Source: Cocos nucifera (lineage: Eukaryota > Streptophyta > Magnoliopsida > Arecales > Arecaceae). From it: a stretch of DNA of 64,000 bases. Shown one piece after another: positions 54,627 through 64,000 of this stretch (within the stretch, counting starts at the first letter, position 1; each line of letters starts with the position of its first letter). The position numbers and the translations under genes are program-made. Under the pieces are notes generated by a model. It ran no database searches. It saw only the letters and a list, made by a program, of their open reading frames with translations, and was not told the origin of the DNA. Where the stretch lies: NCBI GenBank assembly GCA_006176705.1, contig QRFJ01000490.1, positions 806,001-870,000 of the forward strand. Reading direction: 5' to 3'.

Positions 54627-55652
54627 TGTTGGTGCAGAAATCCGTCGCCGCCGGAGGTCGCCGAAATCGAGGCCGCTGAGCGCCGCCGGGGACCTGCAAA
54701 ATGAAGTCCCGTCCGGAACCGGTGGGGTGGTGGCTTCGGCAGGACCCTCCGACGGTCAAGTTAGTTTCCGGCCAACAGTAATGGAGTGCTCGGAATGAGT
54801 TCCGGAGCTTAGAGATGTGGAGGAGAGCTTAGAGAGTCGAGAGTTTAGAGAGCTTAGCCTTAGTATGTCGGGAGGGGTCCTTTTATAGCGGAGCTTAGTT
54901 GATGGTGACGGCTGTGCCGTCTGGCAGAGAGTCGTCGGGCAGCATGGAGTTCGGTACGGAGAGGACGGCATCGTCCGGTGGATCGTGGGAGCCATACTGG
55001 CACGTCGTGGGCCGCATGGAGTCCGGTACGGAGAGGAAGGCGTCGTCCGGTAGGATCGTGGGAGCCATACTGGCGAGTCGTGGGCCGCATGGAGTCTGGT
55101 ACGGAGAGGAAGGCACCGTCCGGTCTTGCTGCAGGCGACAGTTCGTCCAGAAGAGTTCGGACTTGTAACAGAGTTCGGCCGAAGGGGAAACTCGGGAGGA
55201 GCTCGGCTGGCTGAAGGGTCGGCCATCTGTAGAGTTCGGCCGAGGGACGATTGCCGAGGAGTTCGACCGCCTGGAGTCGGTCCGAAGGGGTTCGACCGCC
55301 TGGGCTCGCCTGGAGTCGGTCCGAAAGGAAAACCTGGGGGGAGTTTGGGTGGCCGAACGGGCGTCTGGGAGGAGTTCGTCTCCCGAAGAAGTCCTGCCGC
55401 TTGGGGTCCAAGGAGCTCGACTGTCAGGAAGTTCGGCTGGCGGTGGGAGTTCGGCCCGGAGCCTGGCGCTGGGGAGTTCGGCAGCTAGGTAGTTCGGCCC
55501 GGACCTTGGTGCAGGGGAGTTCGGCCTCTAGGCAGTTCGGCCGTGGTAGGGGCTCGGCCTAGCGCCTGGCGCTAAAGCTCTTCAGCGGCTACTGGTTGCA
55601 TTGGGCCGAGCATCGGGCTAGGCTTCGGCAGGAGCGGGATTTATCCCCAACA
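54627..55652 (-). repeat. 5' LTR of gypsy element G
   Basis: A 1026-base LTR matching 49334-50358 with few differences. One of the three tandem 55-base units is altered by a small insertion near 55053 (CCGGTAGGATCG). The right flank is ATTAG. Confidence 0.85.
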
Positions 55653-55657
55653 ATTAG

Positions 55658-56873
55658 TAATAGAACAGTCTTTTTAGAAAATAAGTTTCTTATGGAAGGA
55701 ACAGCTGCCTCTAATATTGAGCTTAATGAAGTTCAATAGGTGGAAGAACCGATAGATTCTAGTAAGTCTACAGACCTGGATTTGATAAGATCAAATCCAA
55801 AGCTCGTTAAAGAGGCACCAAGAAGATTTGATAGAGTACTGCATCAATCAGATAGATGCTATGGTTTCTTAGTCTGGGATTGTGATCTTGTTGAGCTCGA
55901 TGAGAACGACGAGGATCTGATCACCTACATGGATGCCATGCAGAGATTTGACTTCGATAAGTAGCTAGAAATCATAAAATTCAAAATGGAGTCCATGAAT
56001 ATCAATAGTTTATGGACATTGGTTGATCCACCTAAAGGGATAAAATTCATTGGGTGTAAGTAGATTTTAAAAAAAAAATAGGATGCAGACAGGAAGATGG
56101 AGACTTATAAAGTCCGTTTGGTTGCTAAGGGATATCATCAGTATTATGGTATTGACTATGATGAGATATTTTTTTAGTAGCAATGCTCAAGTCTATTCGG
56201 ATTATGCTTGCAATAGCAGCATATCTAGATTATGAGATCTGACAAATAGATGTGAAGATGGCTTTTCTTAATGGAGAGCTGGATGAAGAGGTGTATATGA
56301 TACATCCTGAAGGGTTCACATCCACAGACGAGTCCAAGGTGTGCAAGATTCAAAGATCCATCTATGGATTGAAGCAGGTACCTCGAAGTTGAAACATACA
56401 TTTTGATAAGGTAATCAGAACGTATGGCTTCATTAAGAATGGAAAGAAATCTTGTGTGTATAAATGAGCTAATGGTTCTGTAAATATGTTTCTTGTATTG
56501 TATGTCGATGGCATTCTCTTGATCAGAAATGACATCCTTGCTCTATAGGAAATAAAGGTTTGGCTGTCATCGCAATTCTCTATGAAGGACTTGGGAGATG
56601 CATCCTACATCCTAGGGATGAAGATCTATAGGAATAGAACTAAAAGATTGCTTGGATTATCCCAGTCCACGTACATTGATACCATGCTGAAGAGGTTCAG
56701 TATGGAGAATTTCAAGAAGGACTATCTTCCGATAGGCCATGAAATTTTTCTCTCGAAGAGGGATTGTCCGACAACTCCTCAAGAGAGAGAGCGTATGAGT
56801 AGAATACCATATACTTTGACTGTGGGTTCTATTATATACGTCATGATGTATACAAGATCAGAAGTGGCATATA
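55658..56873 (+). pseudogene. Reverse transcriptase of element D, first part
   Basis: Frames include METYKVRLVAKGYHQYYGIDY, QIDVKMAFLNGELDEEVYM, QRSIYGLKQ and the catalytic box as LYVDGILLI, so YVDD has become YVDG. Then come MKDLGDASYILGMKIYRNR and YTLTVGSIIYVMMYTRSEVA, and the frame is cut by element H at 56874. Several stops interrupt it. The frame at 55740-55964 is the integrase-RT linker. Confidence 0.8.
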
Positions 56874-57824
56874 TGAGGATTTATGGTGCTCCCAAGTCTT
56901 GGGAGGCCATGGAAGGAGTTAGGAGGTTGGCTCTGGGGATTCCAAGGGTTTGATTGGTGCTTCAAAGATCTGGAATTCAAGGTAAAGCAAGAAACCAAAG
57001 CCAGAGAATTAAGACTATAGAAAGAAGATTTTCTGTAGGTTAGTCGGCTCAGTTCAAAACTGGGTCGGCTAAGTCTCAGAGCATAGGCAAAATAGAGAGC
57101 TGAGCATTTGAAACTGCTGGCATGGCACAGGATTGGGCTGGCTCAGTTTCAGACTGAGCCAACCTAGTGAAACTTAGCCGACTCAGTGCTAAGATTGAGG
57201 CAGCTCAGTGCGTGGACAGAGTTACGTGAGGGTCTGGATTGATCCTAGGGGTCTTAAGGCCTGGTTTGAGAGGTCTTAAGGTGGCTAATTCATGTATGGA
57301 TCGGGTCTAGATCCAGAGGATGAGAGCATGGGAGACATGGGTGTACATGGGCTTGGTAAGTACTTTCATGTATTGGGTTAGTTAGAAAAATTTTTGGTCA
57401 GGCCTAATGGCTATGTATAAATACATAGGTTGTATTAGGGTTTTCAAGATTGAAATCAATGCAAACCTTTTCTCCCTCAACTCTCTTCTTCTCTTCTCTC
57501 TAGAGTTTCCAACCTAGGATTCTTGAAGAAGCTCTAGAGAAGGAGGGTGTCTCCCTCAAGCCTAAGGAGGGAGGCACTCCATCACAGATCCAGATGGAGG
57601 ATCGATGGTTTGCTGCCCATAGAGAATGTCATAAATTTCTTTAGATCCATGCTAAAGATCAAGGGATTTCGCAATATGGTATCGAGGCTTATGATGCCAA
57701 GGATGATTAGCGTTCGAGCGATATCATAGAACATCAATTGGTATCAGGGAGAGGTGATGCCAGTTGGAGTGCTTACATTTGGTATCAGAGCTAGGTAATG
57801 CCTGGGACATTATGGATGATAATA
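56874..57824 (+). repeat. Left LTR of element H
   Basis: Starts TGAGGATTTATGGTGCTCCC and ends GGATGATAATA. It contains a TATA box TATAAATA at 57416-57423 and many short GGCTCAG / CTGAGCC motifs at 57040-57210. No protein domain. Near its end are two TGGTATCAG motifs (57739, 57780) that mimic primer-binding sites but also occur in the right LTR. Confidence 0.7.
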
Positions 57825-59471
57825 TGGTATTAGAGCCAAGTTTCAGAGCCTGATGGTGCATGGAAGGAGCCAAGTTTCAAAGTCTGATGGTGCATGGAAG
57901 GAAAGAAGATGTCGTACAAGGTGAAATTAAAAATTTGTACAAAAATTTTATGGTATGTCTCAAATCTATCTTTGTTATTACTGTGGTTTGGCTAACCGAG
58001 AGTAGCGAGTTGAAGTTGGAGGTTGAGAGGATTAACGAGAAGAGATTTTTTCAAGGTGGAAGGATTTGGTGCACGATTTTCTAATCGATCTTGATAGAAA
58101 GGTCGGGGTGTATGATGGTTATGTGGCAGACAGGGAGCGCTGGAGTGTTGCAGTAGTACTTCCATGAAGATGCAGGGCTGAGAGAGGCTCGATGATGTGG
58201 TAGCCGAGGGAGGTATCTCAGTAGAGAGCATTAGGATTCTCTAGGAAGATGGGCAGTGTAGGACTATTGAAGAGAGGTTTTCCAAGGGGTAATAGTCGAA
58301 GGAAGGTTGAAGAAGTGACTATACATCCTTCGATAATGGAAAGGCGGGAAAGTAGTCAGAGATGTATTCAATGGTTCAACCAGAGCATGGATTTGCAGAG
58401 CCTTGAGAGTGATGGAGATGGATGATCCATGGAGGTCCAGTAGGTCAGGATTGGATGGCTGTAGAGCGGCATAGAGATGAGTCAGAAAGTGCTGCAGTGC
58501 TGTAGGAGCGCTTTCCTAGAGGTATGGAGCTGAGAGAGGCTCGGTGGTGCAGTAGTCAAGAAGTGTATCTCAGCAGAGAGTGTCAGTGGTATCTCAGAAA
58601 GATCGAGTGCAGATCTTAAGGAGAGCCAAGGGGTCTTAGGAAGCGTCAGGAGGTCTTAGACAATTAGAAGTATCATGGATCATATTTTTTTCTATAGGAG
58701 CACCAGGAAGAGTCATGGTTTAGGTGGAGGATGGTTCTCCGGATGCAACTGAAGTGATGGCTAGTGTAGGGGCAGAAGAGAAAGACTAGGGTGGAATTTT
58801 CTATGATTCAGTTGCTGGATTCAGAAGAGTTGGATGACCTCTTAGGTTTCAGAGGTGCCCATGAGTTGCGGAGGTATCCGAGACATCTTCGAAGGGGCCC
58901 ATGGAGTGCGGAGGGTTCGAAGGGGCAGCAACGATGTTCGAGGTGCAGCAGGAGGCTCAGTAGTGCAGCATTAAGTGGTTGGCCTTGAGGGACTCGATGA
59001 TAAAATTGGCTTTTGTGGCATCAGATGGACTTCGGATATAGGTGAAGCTCTGAAGCGGTGACTTCATAATTGGAGAGAAAATTTGATATGAGTTCAGAGC
59101 ACAAGTGATGCATAGTTCTAGGTAGAGTGACATGTGCAAGAGGACAAGCGTAGTTCTAAGGAGACCATGTCAGGATTTACAGTGAGTGCCAGTACAAGAA
59201 CATTATGGGTTCTTCAAAAAAGTTCAGAAAAAATGATGCAGCTGCTAAGCAGAAGGGATCCTACAATTTCAGGATGGTGCAGAGGTGCAAGTCAAGATCT
59301 TCAACGGTGGAGGCGGTCATCCTAAAGGCCTCAAAGGTGCACAACAGCTGAAGAGAATTGGTAGAGACGATGTTTGCATAGGTGCTATCGAGTGCGCAAG
59401 GATAGTGTGATCGTGCAGGAGAGCATTGCTGAGGGGTTTGCCAAGGCTTGAGAGCACCAAGATGGAGATCA
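57825..59471 (+). other. Internal region of element H, non-coding
   Basis: Begins with the primer-binding site TGGTATTAGAGCCAAG. A duplicated block around GTTTCAGAGCCTGATGGTGC lies at 57840-57895. Frames such as 57860-58084 show no known domain. A relatively purine-rich stretch precedes the right LTR. Confidence 0.55.
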
Positions 59472-60439
59472 TGATGATCTATGATGCTCCCAAGCCTTGG
59501 AAGGCCATGAGAGGAGTTAGGAGGTTGGCTCCAAGGATTTCAGGGGCTTGGTTGGTGCTTTGGAGATCTAAAATTCAAGATAAAGCAAGAAACCAAAGTC
59601 GAAGAATCAAGACTGTAGAAAGAAGATTTTTTGTAGGTTAGTCGGCTTAGTCCAAAACTGGGTCGGCTAAGTCTCAAAGCATAGGCAAAATAGAGACCTA
59701 AGTGTTCGGGACTGCTGGCACGGCACAGGACTGGGCCAGCTCAGTTTTGGATTGAGCTAGCCCAGTGGAACTTAGCCAGCTCAGTGCTGAGATTGAGTCG
59801 GCTTAGTGCGCGGGCAGAGTTATGCGAGGGTCTATTTTGGACTAGAGTTTGGGTTGATCCTAGGGTTCTTAAGGCCTGGTTTGATAGGTCTTAAGATGGC
59901 TAATTCATGTATGGGTTGGATCTAAATCTAAAGGATGAGAGCATGGGAGACATGGATGTACATGGGCTTGGTGAGTGCTTTCATGTATTGGGTTAGCCAG
60001 GAGAGTTTTTGGTCAGGCCTAATGGCTATGTATAAATACATATGTTGTATTAGAATTTTTAAAGTTGAAATCAATACAGATCTTTTCTTCCTCAACTCTC
60101 TTCTTCTCTTCTCTCTAGAGCTACCACCCTCGGGTTCTTGAAGAAGCCCTAGAGAAGGGAGGCATCTCCCTCAAGCCTAAGGAGGGAGGCACTCCATCAT
60201 AGATCTAGGTGGAGGATCGATGGTTTACTGCCCATAGAGAATGTCATAAATTTTTTTAGGTTCTTACTAAAGATCAGGGGCTTCCGCAACATGGTATCGG
60301 GACTTGTGATGCCAAGGATGATTAACATTTGAGCGATATCATGGAACATCAATTGGTATCAGGGAGAGGTGATGCCAGTTGGTGCACTTACATTTGGTAT
60401 CAGAGCTAGGTGATGCCTAGGACATTATGGATGATAGCA
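59472..60439 (+). repeat. Right LTR of element H
   Basis: Starts TGATGATCTATGATGCTCCC and ends GGATGATAGCA. It is collinear with the left LTR but clearly diverged, with roughly one difference in ten by eye. Confidence 0.7.
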
Positions 60440-61021
60440 TACTCACTAGGGATAGTGAGTAGATACCAGTCTAACCCAGGTAAAAATCATTGAAAGGCTG
60501 TAAAGACAATCCTAAAGTATTTGAGAAATACCAAGGACCAGTGGCTCATCTATGCAGATACTGACTTAAAAATTATAGGATATACTGATTTCTATTTTTA
60601 GTCAGATCACGATGATAATAAGAGTGTGTCAGGTTGTTTGTTTATCCTGAATGGTGGAGCGGTCTGTTGGAAGAGTTTCAAGCAGCACGCTATAGTCGAT
60701 TTTGTGTGCAAGGCAGAGTATGTTGCGGCATCCGATACTACGAAGGAAGCTTTGTGGCTACGAAAGTTCATCGGTAAGCTGGGAGTGGCACCCTCCTTGG
60801 ATGGTCCAGTTCTGCTATATCATGACAGTACTGGAGTCATAGCTCAAGCGAAGGAGTCGAAGGCACATCAGTGCACCAACCATATTCTACGATGCTATCA
60901 TTTTATACGAGAGATTGTCGAACGAGGTGACGTCGAGCTTCAGAAGATCAATGGAAAGAAGAACATGGCTGACCACTTTACTAAGGCTCTCAGAATCAAA
61001 GAGTTCGACAATCATAAATAG
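60440..61021 (+). pseudogene. RT C-terminal and RNase H part of element D
   Basis: Continues the pol of D after element H: AVKTILKYLRNTKDQWLIYA, GYTDFYF, then the 131-codon frame from 60626 with SVSGCLFILNGGAVCWKSFK, AEYVAASDTTKEALWLRKFI and NMADHFTKAL, the standard copia RNase H order. A stop within the GYTDFYF-SDHDDNKS segment breaks it from the upstream part. Confidence 0.8.
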
Positions 61022-61060
61022 AAGATGGGTATTCGATACTCTTCAGAGTAGCTTTAGTCT

Positions 61061-61070
61061 AAGTGGGAGT
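61061..61070 (+). other. Polypurine tract of element D
   Basis: AAGTGGGAGT directly precedes the 3' LTR start TATTGAAAAA and is the standard copia polypurine tract. Confidence 0.8.
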
Positions 61071-63761
61071 TATTGAAAAATATATCATAAAGTCAATCAT
61101 CTAGATTGTAGATGGTTGAGCTAAATGTAATTGTACTTAAATAAATAAAATTATTATTTTGGTATTTCATCACTCTCGTGCATCTTCTTGTAATAAACTC
61201 TCATGTGATGAAGTCCTTAAGACTATTTAGACTCGACAAAGAAAGATTTATCATTTAGTCCTTAAAACCAGTTCATAACCAAATGATTCGTTGTTACCTA
61301 GAACAACAATGTATCGAGTGTAGGTCATTGTGTGCCATAAGTGTTGGTTGTCCTCTTAACTAAAAAATATGGAGATACTGTTATGGCATGCAGGTGAAGT
61401 ATAGGGATACAGTTTACTAAACGTGACCCAACTATGGAGCTCTCTACTGTCAAGAGTTGCTCATGAAGGATATGGATATAAGTGTCCCTTAGATCTGAGA
61501 TCACCATAGTGACTTGCAAGTAATTTACTGCACTTAGGTATCAGACTATCTGAATTTGTAATTCAGTGATGGAAGGCTACTGGGAGTAGTCAAGTACTTG
61601 TGAAGTTGGTGTGTGAGTCAAGATGGGATTCATCCCTCCAAGTATTGGAGCAAGTGCATCACTATATTTCAATCTAACAAACCCTCGATCGGAGTGGTCC
61701 ATTCAATGGACACCAAATTTTGAAATACACTATGGATGAATTTTAGGATTGGCAATAAATTTTAGATCATCTTTTGAGTATTGAGATCAAGAGGATGAAT
61801 TATACAGTAACCATATGCCACAGGTTCATCATTGTTGCATTGCGACTTTTCGACCTGTCTGAATGTCAGGTACCATTGCTAGATAGTCACATCGATTGAT
61901 ACAAAAAATTAGTTCTTATGCTACTAACTTAGGATTCAAACCTATGGGGTCATACGTATAAGAAGTTCTTACCTGATCTGATGGCTGATGATGAGTTCTG
62001 ATGATCTAGGACACTATGACCAAGAGTTCTACTGGACTGAGACTCTATGATCAAGAGTTCTACTGGACTGAAACTCTGAGTTCTACTCATCTAGGACTCT
62101 TTAATCAAGAGTTTTACTGATCTAAAACTTTATGATCATGAGTTTCATTCATTTGGGATACTAGATTCAAGAGTCCTACTGGTTTGGGACTCTTCAGGAG
62201 TTTTATGTTGATGGAACTCTATCGCCCGGACACCCATTCGATTGAGACTTTATGATTATTAAAGGATTAATTAGTAATTTGATTACTGATTAGCTCAATT
62301 TGATTGAGCGATGAGGATTCGAGCAAGTCTGATCGAATTGAATTTGACCCGATCAGGTCATAAGATGACCTAATTGCTATGGAAGATTTGACCTTGATTT
62401 GATCAAGGGCTGGACCTAATTAATTTCTAATTTAATTAAGATTTTATTGGGTTGGGTTAAGCATAATTTGATTGATTTAGCCTAATTTAATTAGGTCTGT
62501 ATTAATTGGTTTGATTGGAACTAATTTAAAAATTCAAAGATAGTTTGAATTTTAAACTAGTTTTCTCCCTACACCATCCCACATTTGACCCACGCCCTCT
62601 TCTATTTTTTGCATTAAATTTCTCATGAAGAAATGGATGTGTGCCACTCTTCTCTTTTGCCTTTGACCTGGTCTAAGGGTTGGACCATTTCAAACTAAGT
62701 TGAATTTTGAATTCAACTTGGTTGGTTAGTGGTTCAACCTATCTTAACCTTATCTATTCTCATCTCCACGCCCCCTTATGTGTTTGTCGTGCATTTTTTT
62801 ATGCATTTCTAATTATGGGCATGCAGAAGGAGAGTTCTTTTGCATGTCAAACATTTGGAGTGGGCGTTGGAGAGTGGATAGGTTCATTGCTTGAATTTTG
62901 AATTCAAGCGAGATGGTTAAAACAACTTAGCCTCCTTGCCCTTATCCATCTCATGTATTTTACCCATGGTATTCACACCAATGTAAGGGAAGTTTTTATT
63001 TGTGCATGCATGAGGAGGAGAGAGGTTATGTGAAGTATTTCATGGAGAGAGAAACTCAGTAAGGGGTGCATGTTCTTAGCATGGAAAAGTCCAAGAGTTT
63101 CTTGCGCCCATTTTAAATCTCATACGTCTTTTCTTTTATTTCTTTCCTTGATCACCTAACTAAAAAGAATTAGAGAGTGGGTGTTCAATAGAGGGAGAGT
63201 CTCTCTATGCATGAAAAATTATTTCACCAAAAAATTCAAAAGGGAGTGGGCATGAGGGAGTTTTCGGGCGTTAGGATTTCTAGTGAGTGCAAAATCCTAG
63301 AGTTGGGACTCTAGGTTCGGATGGAGAGATTGAGTGCTGTGAGCATCGGATCGCTACCAAATTTGAAACACCACCTCATTATCCTTCGAATAGTAGGTTC
63401 TAATTTTTTGGAGTATCTAAGAGATCAAAATAAAGATGATCGATGGACCATCCATAGAGGTCGGACAAGTGTGTAGCTGTAGCACAATACCAAAAATATT
63501 TTTTTGAATTCAGATCATGGAGATCAGCTATCCACGCAAAGATATCGAGTTTTGAACTCGTATCGATCAGCAAATATGATTTACTGATCGATCATATTTA
63601 AAATTTAAATTATATATTAGTATGTCTAGATCCTGAGTAGGGTAATTGATATGATCAATGCATGTCGTAGAATTAATGTTTGATTAATTTTAGCTTCCGC
63701 TGCTATAAATATTTGAAAAAGTTTCGAATTGCATGCTTTATGCCCTACTCGATTCCCAACA
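61071..63761 (+). repeat. 3' LTR of element D (2.69 kb)
   Basis: Starts TATTGAAAAATATATC and ends CTCGATTCCCAACA. It matches 43330-46122 at roughly nine bases in ten. The shorter length is explained mainly by a deletion near 63442, between GATGATCGA and TGGACCATCC. Confidence 0.85.
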
Positions 63762-63949
63762 ATTCACACTTAGAGAAAGGAGAGAGAGAGTAAGGGTAAA
63801 GGGAGAAATTCTCTCTTCTTCTTTTTCTTTTTTTTCATCCTTTTTTTCTTTTTTCTTCTTTTTCTTCTTATGGAATAGGGGACTTTCGCTCCCCTTGTTT
63901 CTCAGAATAGGGAGTTTTCTTCCCGATGGTGGTACTGGCCAAGGATGAA
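63762..63949. other. Sequence flanking element D, with T/C-rich tract
   Basis: No gene. A purine-rich block (GGAGAGAGAGAGTAAGGG) is followed by a T/C-rich low-complexity tract of about 60 bases. Confidence 0.5.
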
Positions 63950-64000
63950 TGTAACACCCCACCCCTGAATCTAGGTGATGGTGCCACACCTCACCCTTAT
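63950..64000 (+). other. Possible start of another LTR at the window edge
   Basis: TGTAACACCCCACCCC at 63950 resembles the start of LTRs of some plant chromovirus-type gypsy elements. Only 51 bases are visible, so this is a suggestion and not a call. Confidence 0.25.

Larger units (their letters stand above)
49334..55652 (-). mobile_element. Gag-only Ty3/gypsy element G (TR-GAG type)
   Basis: Two 1.03-kb LTRs (TGTTGG...CCAACA on both strands) enclose 4.27 kb. The flanking duplication ATTAG is perfect on both sides (49329-49333, 55653-55657). On the minus strand come primer-binding site, gag, a gag tail, then a tandem repeat array and polypurine tract. No protease, RT or integrase is present. 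By eye its LTRs differ at only a few per cent of positions, so this is the youngest insertion here. Higher GC than its host element also marks it as a separate, recent arrival. Confidence 0.85.
56874..60439 (+). mobile_element. Small non-coding LTR element H (LARD-like)
   Basis: Direct repeats of about 0.95 kb (56874-57824 and 59472-60439) enclose 1.65 kb with no coding domain. A primer-binding site TGGTATTAGAGCC follows the first LTR. The insertion splits the RT of D between VAY and the SLGIVSRYQ segment. The bases GCATA occur on both sides (56867-56871 and 60437-60441), a possible target duplication. Ends are fixed to within a few bases only. Confidence 0.7.
43330..63761 (+). mobile_element. 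Ty1/copia element D carrying two nested insertions
   Basis: Plus-strand order is 5' LTR, primer-binding site, 1.8-kb leader, residual gag start, protease, pre-integrase, integrase, RT, RNase H, polypurine tract, 3' LTR. Gypsy element G (49334-55652) interrupts the integrase-RT linker, and LTR element H (56874-60439) interrupts the RT. Without these the element is about 10.5 kb. Most of gag is deleted and all domains have stops. No convincing 5-bp target duplication flanks it (AGATT left, ATTCA right). Confidence 0.85.

Noticed and set aside
53799..54798. Plus-strand frame of 301 codons and neighbours
   Set aside because: Antisense shadow of the intact gag frame.
57739..57790. TGGTATCAGAGC near the end of the left LTR of H as its primer-binding site
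   Set aside because: The same sequence also occurs in the right LTR (60393-60405), so it is inside the LTR. The site at 57825 lies just outside the shared sequence.

Overview
This is nuclear DNA of a flowering plant, probably a monocot. The KRP exons are GC-rich and the rest is dominated by long-LTR Ty1/copia elements, which would suit a palm, but the species is inferred and not shown. The only convincing host gene is a four-exon cyclin-dependent kinase inhibitor of the KRP/ICK family on the minus strand (38985-39918). Almost everything else is nested, decayed transposable elements.

Layout, left half. Positions 1-7891 hold two copies of one long-LTR copia family (B and A, minus strand). B sits inside the integrase region of A and runs off the left edge. 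Positions 8383-17303 hold an older, related-superfamily copia (E, minus strand), whose LTR is interrupted by a plus-strand solo LTR of the A/B family (14914-17167). Positions 17298-33449 are a CACTA (En/Spm-like) DNA transposon (F) that has lost its left terminus. F has its own decayed genes, a G-rich minisatellite and a 950-bp foldback, and it carries a full-length copia insertion (C, 18807-29074) with a target-site duplication. A second, overlapping fragment of the E-type LTR follows at 33450-35136.

Middle. 35137-38984 is mostly unassigned, with a probable gypsy LTR fragment and low-complexity tracts. The KRP gene and its GC-rich upstream region occupy about 38985-41390. An AT-rich stretch with a decayed minisatellite follows to 43329.

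Right half. Copia element D (plus strand, 43330-63761) is related to E. A young gag-only gypsy element G (49334-55652, minus strand, perfect ATTAG target duplication) is nested in it. G carries about 1.4 kb of 35-bp hairpin repeats where pol should be. A second nested insertion in D is a small non-coding LTR element H (56874-60439), in the reverse transcriptase region.

How the parts relate. The retroelements fall into autonomous-type wrecks (D, E) and apparently non-autonomous ones (A/C lacking protease, G lacking pol, H lacking all coding capacity) that would have needed proteins supplied in trans. Many inactivating changes are G:C to A:T transitions, as expected for long-term cytosine methylation. 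I see no tRNA, rRNA, CRISPR array or bacterial-type operon.
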